From: an uncultured Saprospiraceae bacterium
Lineage (GTDB): Bacteria > Bacteroidota > Bacteroidia > Chitinophagales > Saprospiraceae
Reading direction: 5' to 3'
DNA length: 14,984 nt
Assembly (NCBI GenBank): GCA_937969485.1
Contig: CALBVQ010000078.1
Coordinates: 1-14,984, forward strand
Shown: piece after piece, positions 8,143 through 14,970 of the stretch
Position numbering within the stretch: the first letter of the stretch is position 1
Layout of the letters: every line of letters starts with the position of its first letter
The notes under the pieces: model-generated
What the model saw: only the letters and a program-made list of their open reading frames with translations
Told to the model about the DNA's origin: nothing
Database searches by the model: none
Made by a program: the position numbers and the translations under genes

Positions 8143-8946
8143 TCACAAATTTTCAGGACGGAAACTCCTTAAACCTATATTCTTTAATAATTGAGCTGGA
8201 GTGTACGACGTAAACCCTTTAATCTCTTTAATGAAATGACTTTGATCGTGATAGCCGTACTTCACGACATAATGCATCCAATCTTCATTTCGTGTATCGT
8301 AAATCTCCTCAACTGCGGATTTGTATCTCTTAAGCGTCTGAAACCTTTTGGGCGTAAGCCCGGTATCTTTCTTAAAATACCTTTCTAAAGTAGAATATGA
8401 ATATTTAGTAAGGCGCCTAATATCTCCCAGCGTGTAATTTTCATCTAGTTCAGAGCAAAGCTCTGATATGAATCCTTCATTTCTGGAAGTATAAACACTC
8501 ATGAAAAATTCGTCTAGTATAGAGACTCTTCCTGGGACGTCCACCTCCCTTAATTTCTGCACCATAGTGGTAAAATCGCTACCGTAAAGATCTTCTGCAT
8601 TATGAATGGGATTATTTATAAGTAAGTCGGCGGACTGCCCTAGGAAAGGAATAATGGAGGATAGTGCCCTAGGTTTAAATTGGACAATTACAAATGACTC
8701 AAGGGGTGACATATCCAATTTGACTTGTTCATGAATAAAACTGTAAACTCTGCTTTTGTGCACTTGAGTATGTACTCCTTGATAATAGTACGAGTAATGC
8801 CCTTTGAGAAGAATGATACATTCTGGTCGAATCCCTGGGTAAGCGATAATTTCAGAGTGGTTGTTGAATAGTTTATTTGCATTATCAACGATCCAATAGT
8901 GGTCGATATGCCTTTCAAGATCAGAATGATTAGGATAATACTTCAT
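8143..8946 (-). CDS. AraC-family transcriptional regulator (DUF6597-like N-terminus)
   Basis: The protein has 267 residues. The C-terminal part (about 160-255) is a double helix-turn-helix of the HTH_18 type: first helix pair around YTLGDIRRLTKYSYSTLERY (171-190), then TGLTPKRFQ, and the second around YVVKYGYHDQSHFIKEIKGF. The N-terminal 110 residues resemble the DUF6597 sensor domain common in Bacteroidota AraC proteins. There is no membrane segment, so it is cytoplasmic. It is in the same orientation as the serine hydrolase and ABC genes 67 bp downstream and is the likely local regulator. Its effector is unknown. Confidence 0.88.
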   Translation of the reverse strand: MKYYPNHSDLERHIDHYWIVDNANKLFNNHSEIIAYPGIRPECIILLKGHYSYYYQGVHTQVHKSRVYSFIHEQVKLDMSPLESFVIVQFKPRALSSIIPFLGQSADLLINNPIHNAEDLYGSDFTTMVQKLREVDVPGRVSILDEFFMSVYTSRNEGFISELCSELDENYTLGDIRRLTKYSYSTLERYFKKDTGLTPKRFQTLKRYKSAVEEIYDTRNEDWMHYVVKYGYHDQSHFIKEIKGFTSYTPAQLLKNIGLRSFRPENL

Positions 8947-8957
8947 AATTCAATTAA

Positions 8958-8982
8958 ACCTGAAATATGCATTAAGGTATCC
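8958..8982 (+). repeat. Short dispersed repeat, middle copy
   Basis: CCTGAAATATGCATTAAGG and the following TATCC match the inverse of 71-100 and the direct copy at 14935-14958, with a few substitutions. It sits 11 bp upstream of the AraC-type start codon. With 8991-9002 it forms an imperfect inverted repeat, so it may affect the 5' end of that transcript. Confidence 0.6.
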
Positions 8983-9194
8983 ATAACGAAATCCTAATGC
9001 ATAATGGGTTAAAGATAAACTATTAGCAGGATTTTATGCGTCTGTAGTTATCATTCGGGTTAAACTATATTATGTAGCCCTTTTGGGCGAAAGCCGATTG
9101 GATCTTGAGCTAACCAAGGAGTGCATATGAAAATAAAGAAAGGCGTCTATTCTTTTGGTCGCCTACAGTATTAAAAGAAAACTACACTCGATTT

Positions 9195-9211
9195 AAATTG
9201 GTCAACCAAAA
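9195..9211. promoter_or_regulatory. Operator O4: palindromic site at the PL6 promoter
   Basis: The core TTGGTCAACCAA (9198-9209) is a near-perfect palindrome of the GGT-n-ACC type bound by FadR-subfamily GntR repressors. The 17 bases AAATTGGTCAACCAAAA are the exact reverse complement of 14582-14598, upstream of the lamin-tail gene. It covers the predicted -33 box, so binding would block transcription. The likely regulator is an AusR-like GntR protein encoded elsewhere (inference). Confidence 0.75.
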
Positions 9212-9228
9212 TCATTTCTATAAATTTG
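9198..9228 (+). promoter_or_regulatory. Predicted promoter of the PL6 lyase gene
   Basis: A full match to the Bacteroidota -7 box, TAAATTTG, lies at 9221-9228. A TTGG (three of four bases of TTTG) lies at 9198-9201, with a 19-base spacer. Transcription would start near 9235, giving a leader of about 100 bases. The -33 box lies inside the operator palindrome. Confidence 0.6.
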
Positions 9229-9334
9229 GCTGTGAGTAGTAGTTCTACGCTGACACCTTTTCAGTGATTGCTATGGTTCGCAGAGTAAGTTGCCATTTTA
9301 TCATGTATTTAGTTAATCATTCAGACCGTAAATT

Positions 9335-11029
9335 ATGAAGTATATTCTTCCTTTCTTATTCATTGTGGCGCTAGCACAGACTAATCTTCAAGCTGAAATC
9401 TTCTTGGTGAACTCTCAACAAACATTCAATGAGGCTCAAAGTGACGCTGTGGCGAATGATTCAATTTTATGGGAAACCGGAGTGTTTCCAGACATCTATA
9501 TGGAGATCACAAAGGACGATCTTTATGTGGGAGCGACAACATGGGGAGGTACTGTTTTTAATGGGTCATCTTATGTAAAAATCACAGGAGATTATGTGAC
9601 TCTTGAGGGGTTTCAATTTGTAGGTGGAGATATAGGAACGAAGGACATCATCAATACTTACGGTGATTACACGCATTTTAACCAGCTTAATCTTAAGAAT
9701 TACACGTGTTACAAATACTTAAGAATCCGAGAAGAATGTCAATATGGGAGAGTGACTTACTGCAATTTCGAAAACAGACTTAATCTGGATGATCAGAACA
9801 TTCTTTCCATTTTGGTTGATGACACAAATCCAGGCTATCACAAGGTACAGTGGTGTTCTTTTAAGAATTTTGATGGGACAGGTAATGACCTAGGAATAGA
9901 ACCTATTCGAATAGGAGTGAGTACCCAAGCAGACTTTATTAGCAGATCACTAGTGGAATATTGTTATTTTACACAGTGCAATGGAGATGGTGAGTTGATT
10001 TCTAGCAAAGCGACTCAAAATGTATATCGCTATAATACCTTTGAGGACAACCCCAAGGCTGAATTAGTGCTTCGTCATGGTTCTGAAGGGATTGTTTATG
10101 GTAATTTCTTTATCAATGGCAAGGGAGGAGTGAGAATTCGTGAAGGACAGGATCACTATATATACAACAACTACTTTTACGATATAAGTGATCGCCCTAT
10201 TTACATCCAAAATGAGGATTCGGATCCACTGGACAATATCAACGTAGCATTTAACACGATAATAAATTGTGATGAAATGATATTGGGAGGAGATGGAAAC
10301 GATAAACCGACAAATGTTGTAATAGCTAATAATATTTTTGCTGATCCTCAAGATGATTTATTTGAGGAGCAGACAGGTACAGAGACATGGTTAGGTAATA
10401 TTGCGTTTGGAGGACTAGGGATCCCTTTGCCTGCTAGTGGTATTACGATACAAGATCCATTATTAGAGATTAATGCTGAGGGTTTTTGGGGTCTAGCCCC
10501 AAATAGCGCTGCCATTGATGCAGCGGTGGAAGGATATAAAGAGCTACCTCAATTTGATGGGATGGAAGTAATAGATACCGACATTTCCTTTGATTTAATG
10601 ATTCAAAACAGACCTGAACTTATAGCAGCAAAGGATTTAGGTGCCAACGAATATCCGCACGATATAGTGATTGCGCCACATGCAACGGAGGAAAATACAG
10701 GACCTACCTACGATACAGATCTTGTTGATGCAACCACGCAAGATGAAGTCTTCTTAATCAATATCATTTCACTATTTCCTAATCCTGCCACTGATCAAAT
10801 TGAGATAGACATCGTTCTTGAAACCACAATGAATATTAGTATTGATGTTTTTGATATGCAAGGCAAAATTTTACTTAACATCTTTAGTGAAGCTAGAGTG
10901 GCTGGCGAAAGAAGTATTACTGCAGATCTTACAAGCTTATCAAGTGGAGTTTATACAATCCGAGCAACTGTAAAGGAGTCTCACGATGGGATAGAAAAGT
11001 ATCAGACACTAAGTTTAATTAAGCTGTAG
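9335..11029 (+). CDS. Secreted PL6 family polysaccharide lyase, probable alginate lyase, with T9SS signal
   Basis: The protein has 564 residues: a signal peptide (cleavage likely after LQA, residue 20), a PL6 parallel beta-helix (about 21-445) and a T9SS type A sorting domain (about 472-564, starting LFPNPATDQ). The family cleaves alginate, or dermatan sulfate in chondroitinase B, by beta-elimination with Lys/Arg catalysis and a calcium site. The active-site region NGDGELISSK (216-225) gives K225 and the motif LRHG gives R247 as the catalytic pair. E220 fits a calcium ligand, and D218 stands where PL6 enzymes usually have Glu. GKGGVRIREGQDH (262-274) and the NNYF that follows are also typical. 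It stands alone, with no SusC/SusD genes beside it, and is probably part of a dispersed alginate regulon. Alginate is preferred over chondroitin on family frequency and on the operator, not proven. Confidence 0.88.
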   Translation: MKYILPFLFIVALAQTNLQAEIFLVNSQQTFNEAQSDAVANDSILWETGVFPDIYMEITKDDLYVGATTWGGTVFNGSSYVKITGDYVTLEGFQFVGGDIGTKDIINTYGDYTHFNQLNLKNYTCYKYLRIREECQYGRVTYCNFENRLNLDDQNILSILVDDTNPGYHKVQWCSFKNFDGTGNDLGIEPIRIGVSTQADFISRSLVEYCYFTQCNGDGELISSKATQNVYRYNTFEDNPKAELVLRHGSEGIVYGNFFINGKGGVRIREGQDHYIYNNYFYDISDRPIYIQNEDSDPLDNINVAFNTIINCDEMILGGDGNDKPTNVVIANNIFADPQDDLFEEQTGTETWLGNIAFGGLGIPLPASGITIQDPLLEINAEGFWGLAPNSAAIDAAVEGYKELPQFDGMEVIDTDISFDLMIQNRPELIAAKDLGANEYPHDIVIAPHATEENTGPTYDTDLVDATTQDEVFLINIISLFPNPATDQIEIDIVLETTMNISIDVFDMQGKILLNIFSEARVAGERSITADLTSLSSGVYTIRATVKESHDGIEKYQTLSLIKL

Positions 11030-11335
11030 TTGTTAGTATTTTAATACATTCATTGTGTGCTCCTAGAATAGCTTGAAGAAACTAGTCTTTCAAACTAGGC
11101 GGCTGCTAAAGTGTGAATTTCCCAAGGAAGATTAATTTGATTTTCGTTACATTGACGCGCATTTTTCTATTCCTACTTCGATAGTATACCAATTCATTCA
11201 GCAACAATCATATCATAGGATATTGATGTAGGCGCGAATTATCTTTTAGTTTGGTAGATCTAAAAAGAGAATGCCCTGATTTTTTCATCGAAAAAACCAG
11301 GGCATTCCTCTTTCCTTATCACACATCATAAGAAA
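11030..11335. other. Convergent intergenic region between PL6 and lamin-tail genes
   Basis: This 306 bp gap has no credible gene. Its right part contains the strong hairpin terminator at 11264-11313. The left part (11030-11260) shows only weak palindromes, such as CTAGT...ACTAG around 11080-11097, so the PL6 transcript probably also ends at the shared hairpin. Confidence 0.6.
11264..11313 (-). terminator. Strong hairpin terminator, probably bidirectional
   Basis: AAAGAGAATGCCCTG (11264-11278) pairs with CAGGGCATTCCTCTTT (11298-11313) with one bulged base, and an inner T6/A6 pairing continues the stem. Read on the minus strand, the stem ends in CTTTTT and lies 22 bp after the stop of the lamin-tail gene, so it is the expected terminator for that gene. 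It also stands downstream of PL6 on the other strand. Confidence 0.88.
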
Positions 11336-14300
11336 TTATCTCTGAATTGTGATCTTCTTAAATACACTGCTTTGTGCGAAATTCACTTTCACCACGTAAA
11401 TTCCAACAGGTAATTGAGAAACGTCAATAGTAGAGTTATTCAGTTCGATCTGATTCATACTTCTACCCATTGCGTCATAAACTTCAACACTAAAGTCCTT
11501 GCTTACATCCGTCGATACAGTAACTAATGTATTTGCAGGGTTAGGGTATATCTTTACTTGTCCTTCAAAACCTGGCTCCGCAGTGGAAGTAGTTCTGATA
11601 TCGTTCTGAAGGCCAGGTGTGCCCTTTTGATCTCCATCATAGTCATAAGTGTTGATTGAAAATATCCAATTAGCACCAAGATCATTATCTACTGAATTCA
11701 TGACCGCATCGTCAACAAGAAGCATGAATGACACTTTAGAAGAACTCCCTGCTTGAGGCAGTCCAATCGCTTCTGCGTTATCTTTACATTCTCCTGAATT
11801 CTCATTTCCGATATATTCTCCGTATCCGTAGTCAAAACGTACTTCATCAACAAGTGAGCCATCTGCTTTTGCAATAATTACACCGTCAGGACAGGCATCA
11901 TCTCCCGCATCTGAATAACTGCTTTCGTTATTAAAGCTAGGAGTTTTGTAGTCGTAGAAATAATCAAATTCATATCCACCTTGAGCATCTGGAATATTAA
12001 ATCCAGAAAATACAGCATATGAATTCGCTTCAAGTGTAAAACTTCCTATCGTTGTAACATTTGAAGAACTAGACGCATCAGTTAGCGTCCAACCGTCCAT
12101 AACAATTGCTTCATCGGTGGTATTATAAATTTCAAACCATTCTGTATGACCCTCATTTGGCTCCAGATCTGCACCTGCGGGGTTATTTGGAAGTGCTGCA
12201 TCAAGTTGTTCTTGGGTAGGTTTTAATGGTCTATTGTAATACTCAGTAATGATCACTTCTCCTGTTCCGAAATCTGCTGGTGGAGGAGGCATCGAACCAT
12301 CATTTGCAAGTCCTGGTGTTCCTATTTGACTTCCAGCTTCATCATAAACTATGTCTGAAAACACCCAGTTTGCTGCTAGATTATTATCTGCTGAGTTCAT
12401 TACCGCTTCATCCACTACTAACATGAATGAAACCTTAGATGAACTACCCGCTGAAGGTATTCCAGTAGCTTCTGTGTTGTCTTTACAACTTCCTGAATTC
12501 TCGTTTCCTATATACTCTCCATATCCATAGTCAAAAAGAACTTCATCTACCAGTGAACCATCTGCTTTTGCAATGATTACACCATCTGGACATGAAGTAT
12601 CTCCCTCATCAGCATAGCTGCTCTCATTATTGAAACTTGGCTTTTTGTAGTCATAGAAATAATCAAACTCTACACCTCCTTGCGCTTCTGGAATATTGAA
12701 TCCAGAAAACACAGCATAAGATTTAGGCGCAATTGTGAAACTTCCTATCGTTGAAACATTGGATGAACTAGATGCATCAGTTAATGTCCATCCATCCATT
12801 ACGATAGCTTCATCAGTCGTATTATACACCTCAAACCATTCAGTGTGTCCCTCGTTTGGAGAGGTGTCCGCTCCAGCAGGGTTATTTGGAAGTGCCGCAT
12901 CAAGTTGTTCTTGTGTAGGTTTTAATGGTCTATTATAATATTCGGTAATGATTATTTCTCCTGTTCCTGGATCAGCAGGTGGTGGAGGCATTGAACCATC
13001 ATTTGCAAGTCCCGGAGTACCTACCTGATTACCCGCTTCATCATATACAATATCAGAAAATGACCAGTTTGCTGCAAGGTCATTATCAGCTGAATTCATC
13101 ACCGCAGCATCTACAGCTAGCATAAATGAAACCTTAGATGAACTACCTGCTGAAGGTATTCCAGTAGCTTCTGTGTTGTCTTTACAACTTCCTGAATTCT
13201 CGTTTCCTATATACTCTCCATATCCATAGTCAAAAAGAACTTCATCTACTAGTGAACCATCTGCCTTTGCAATGATTACACCATCTGGACATGAAGTATC
13301 ACCCTCATCGGCATAGCTGCTCTCATTATTGAAACTTGGCTTTTTGTAGTCATAGAAATAATCAAACTCTACACCTCCTTGCGCTTCTGGAATATTGAAT
13401 CCAGAAAACACAGCATAAGACTTAGGCGCAATTGTGAAACTTCCTATCGTTGAAACATTGGATGAGCTAGATGCGTCAGTTAATGTCCATCCATCCATTA
13501 CGATAGCTTCATCAGTTGTATTGTACACCTCAAACCATTCAGTGTGTCCCTCGTTTGGAGAGGTGTCTGCTCCAGCTGGATTGTTGGGAAGTGCTGCATC
13601 AAGTTGTTCTTGAGTTGGTTTTGCTGGTCTGTTGTAATATTCAGTGATAATAATTTCTCCTGTACCAGTAGTAGATGGAGGAGGAGGTAAAGAACCGTCA
13701 TTAGCAAGTCCTGGCGTACCTTTTTGAGATGCAGTCTCATCGTATGTGATTGTTGAAAATGACCAATTTGTAGCAAGGTCATTGTCCGCTGAGTTCATTA
13801 CAGCAGGATCAACACTTAGCATGAACGATACTTTAGATGAACCACCAGCTGCAGGTATTCCTATCGCTGCTGCATTATCTTTGCAGTCTCCAGAACTCTC
13901 ATTACCAATATATTCACCATATCCATAGTCATACAGAACTTGATCTACTAGTGAACCATCTGCCTTTGCAATTACTACACCATCTGGGCACGATGTATCT
14001 CCTTCGTCTGCATAGCTACTTTCATTATTGAAACTTGGTTTCTTATAATCGTAAAAGTAATCAAACTCTACTCCGCCTTGCGCTTCTGGAATATTGAAAC
14101 CTGAAAACACCGCGTACGATTTAGGTGCAATTGTGAAACTTTCTATTGTTGAAACATTTGACGCACTTGAACCATCAGTTAAGGTCCAACCATCCATTAC
14201 AACTGGTTCATTAGTTGTGTTGTAAATTTCAAACCATTCCGTATGACCCTCATTTGGTGAAGTATCAGCACCTGCTGGATTGTTGGGAAGTGCTGCATCA

Positions 14301-14422
14301 AGTTGTTCTTGTGTAGGCTTGGCTGGTCTGTTGTAATATTCGGTGATAATAACTTCACCAGATCCCTGAGCAAAAGCGCTAAAAGCGATTAAGAGGAAAA
14401 ACAAATGTAAAATAACTCTCAT
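11336..14422 (-). CDS. Secreted four-repeat lamin-tail-domain protein with T9SS signal
   Basis: The protein has 1028 residues: a signal peptide (1-19, ending AFAQ), four tandem units beginning at residues 23, 256, 489 and 722 (period 233), and a T9SS type A sorting domain (about 955-1028, with IYPNPANT and VGIYVVKV). Each unit opens with E-[VI]-IITEYYNRP and contains a WFE[IV]YNTT segment followed by VMDGWTLTD, the hallmark of lamin tail domains. Each unit also has a conserved Cys pair (145 and 180 in the first) that may form a disulfide. Proline-rich linkers such as SLPPPPS join units 1-3 to the next. Lamin tail domains in bacteria occur in surface and secreted proteins, sometimes with nucleases or adhesins; no catalytic domain is visible here. 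Three operators lie upstream, and the same operator controls the PL6 gene. A role in binding alginate or algal surfaces is possible but unproven. Confidence 0.88.
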   Translation of the reverse strand: MRVILHLFFLLIAFSAFAQGSGEVIITEYYNRPAKPTQEQLDAALPNNPAGADTSPNEGHTEWFEIYNTTNEPVVMDGWTLTDGSSASNVSTIESFTIAPKSYAVFSGFNIPEAQGGVEFDYFYDYKKPSFNNESSYADEGDTSCPDGVVIAKADGSLVDQVLYDYGYGEYIGNESSGDCKDNAAAIGIPAAGGSSKVSFMLSVDPAVMNSADNDLATNWSFSTITYDETASQKGTPGLANDGSLPPPPSTTGTGEIIITEYYNRPAKPTQEQLDAALPNNPAGADTSPNEGHTEWFEVYNTTDEAIVMDGWTLTDASSSSNVSTIGSFTIAPKSYAVFSGFNIPEAQGGVEFDYFYDYKKPSFNNESSYADEGDTSCPDGVIIAKADGSLVDEVLFDYGYGEYIGNENSGSCKDNTEATGIPSAGSSSKVSFMLAVDAAVMNSADNDLAANWSFSDIVYDEAGNQVGTPGLANDGSMPPPPADPGTGEIIITEYYNRPLKPTQEQLDAALPNNPAGADTSPNEGHTEWFEVYNTTDEAIVMDGWTLTDASSSSNVSTIGSFTIAPKSYAVFSGFNIPEAQGGVEFDYFYDYKKPSFNNESSYADEGDTSCPDGVIIAKADGSLVDEVLFDYGYGEYIGNENSGSCKDNTEATGIPSAGSSSKVSFMLVVDEAVMNSADNNLAANWVFSDIVYDEAGSQIGTPGLANDGSMPPPPADFGTGEVIITEYYNRPLKPTQEQLDAALPNNPAGADLEPNEGHTEWFEIYNTTDEAIVMDGWTLTDASSSSNVTTIGSFTLEANSYAVFSGFNIPDAQGGYEFDYFYDYKTPSFNNESSYSDAGDDACPDGVIIAKADGSLVDEVRFDYGYGEYIGNENSGECKDNAEAIGLPQAGSSSKVSFMLLVDDAVMNSVDNDLGANWIFSINTYDYDGDQKGTPGLQNDIRTTSTAEPGFEGQVKIYPNPANTLVTVSTDVSKDFSVEVYDAMGRSMNQIELNNSTIDVSQLPVGIYVVKVNFAQSSVFKKITIQR
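11600..14356 (-). repeat. Four tandem in-frame coding repeats of 699 bp
   Basis: Units read on the minus strand: 14356-13658, 13657-12959, 12958-12260 and 12259-11600 (the last lacks the linker). Units 2 and 3 are almost identical at the DNA level, with mostly synonymous differences. Units 1 and 4 differ more, for example KPSFNN versus TPSFNN and DTSC versus DDAC. This indicates a recent duplication of the central unit after older divergence of the outer ones. Confidence 0.95.
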
Positions 14423-14534
14423 AGGCAGTAATTGTAAGGTTAATTTTTAATTTAATTAAAGATTGAATTGTAGTCCACTAGCAGCAATCTTGAGCTTAAG
14501 AGATAAAAACCTCCAAAAAATCTAGACTTGGCTG

Positions 14535-14565
14535 AATACGTAAGCTAGCTGTATGATTTTACAAA
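14535..14565 (-). promoter_or_regulatory. Predicted promoter of the lamin-tail gene
   Basis: On the minus strand, a TTTG (-33, at 14562-14565) is followed after 19 bases by TACGTATT (14535-14542), a partial match to TAnnTTTG. The spacing equals that of the PL6 promoter. Transcription would start near 14528, giving a leader of about 105 bases. The first operator begins 3 bp upstream of the -33 box. Confidence 0.45.
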
Positions 14566-14568
14566 AAG

Positions 14569-14580
14569 TTGGTTGACCAG
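14569..14580. promoter_or_regulatory. Operator O1 of the lamin-tail gene
   Basis: TTGGTTGACCAG differs from the common operator by the last base. It abuts the predicted -33 box, and its centre is 15 bp from O2. Confidence 0.65.
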
Positions 14581-14581
14581 C

Positions 14582-14598
14582 TTTTGGTTGACCAATTT
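14582..14598. promoter_or_regulatory. Operator O2 of the lamin-tail gene
   Basis: TTTTGGTTGACCAATTT is identical over 17 bases to the reverse complement of the PL6 operator at 9195-9211. The core TTGGTTGACCAA spans 14584-14595. Confidence 0.75.
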
Positions 14599-14620
14599 TC
14601 AATGTTTAAAATTAGCAATT

Positions 14621-14640
14621 TTATTTGGTTAACCAAATAA
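14621..14640. promoter_or_regulatory. Operator O3 of the lamin-tail gene, perfect palindrome
   Basis: TTATTTGGTTAACCAAATAA is a perfect 20 bp palindrome containing TTGGTTAACCAA. It lies 41 bp centre to centre from O2, about four helical turns, so bound dimers could face the same side of the DNA. Confidence 0.75.
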
Positions 14641-14737
14641 TTGAAAAAAAGAAATTCTGAAATTCCACAGATTAAAGAAGATAATAAGTTGATTTCGATA
14701 TAAATTGCACAACACTAATCTGATACTTTGCAATCCT

Positions 14738-14902
14738 TTATACCAATTCTGTTTTAAGGTTTCACTTTATTTTCAAGAATTATTAAATCAAGTACAAGGC
14801 AGAAAACGCAAGGATAGCCTTAGCTATCATGAGTATTTCTAATGAAGTAATTGATTTTATAAACTTGAAAATATGCGAAATTCTAAAACAGAATTGGTAT
14901 AA
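14738..14902. repeat. MITE-like fold-back element, complete copy
   Basis: The perfect 19 bp terminal inverted repeats are TTATACCAATTCTGTTTTA (14738-14756) and its complement (14884-14902). Imperfect inverted pairing continues inward to about 45 bp, including ATTTTCAAG near 14770 and CTTGAAAAT near 14864. The core has the same GATAGC-CTTA-GCTATC hairpin as the left copy. It is 165 bp long and encodes no protein. A target-site duplication was not seen. The element could fold into a long hairpin if transcribed. Confidence 0.85.
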
Positions 14903-14920
14903 GTGCTTAGTGCTCGATGG

Positions 14921-14970
14921 GCCTTGTGATTTATCCCGAAATATGCATTAAAATATCTATTTCGAACTCC
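14921..14970 (+). repeat. Short dispersed repeat, right copy
   Basis: GCCTTGTGATTTATCCCG followed by AAATATGCATTAAAATATCT is the inverse of the left boundary sequence at 67-118, with one 4 bp gap and several substitutions. The similarity runs past the core into AGTTCGAA/AGCTCGGA on the far side. It starts 18 bp after the fold-back element in the opposite orientation to the left copy. Confidence 0.65.

Larger units (their letters stand above)
8947..9334. other. Divergent intergenic region between the AraC-type gene and the PL6 lyase
   Basis: This 388 bp gap holds a dispersed short repeat (8958-8982), an imperfect palindrome (TATGCATTAAGG near 8966 against CCTAATGCATA near 8993) and a small hairpin GCCC-TTTT-GGGC at 9077-9088. 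It also holds the PL6 operator and promoter (9195-9228) and a roughly 100-base leader before the PL6 start. A 15-codon frame at 9127-9174 with AAGGAG upstream is discussed among the rejected items. Confidence 0.6.

Noticed and set aside
9127..9174. 15-codon frame starting MKIKKGVYSFG with AAGGAG five bases upstream, as a leader peptide of the PL6 gene
   Set aside because: It lies upstream of the predicted PL6 promoter, Shine-Dalgarno sequences are rarely used in this phylum, and the peptide has no recognisable family.
9335..11029. Chondroitinase B activity as the main call
   Set aside because: The same fold and motifs occur in both activities; the alginate-type operator and the marine Bacteroidota context favour alginate, though the sequence alone does not exclude dermatan.
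11185..11195. TATACCAATTC matching the outer 11 bases of the fold-back element terminus
   Set aside because: No further similarity on either side and no partner repeat nearby; an AT-rich 11 bp match can arise by chance.
11600..14356. Tandem repeats as a CRISPR-like or non-coding satellite array
   Set aside because: The 699 bp period is in frame, the differences are mostly synonymous, and the units encode full lamin-tail domains.
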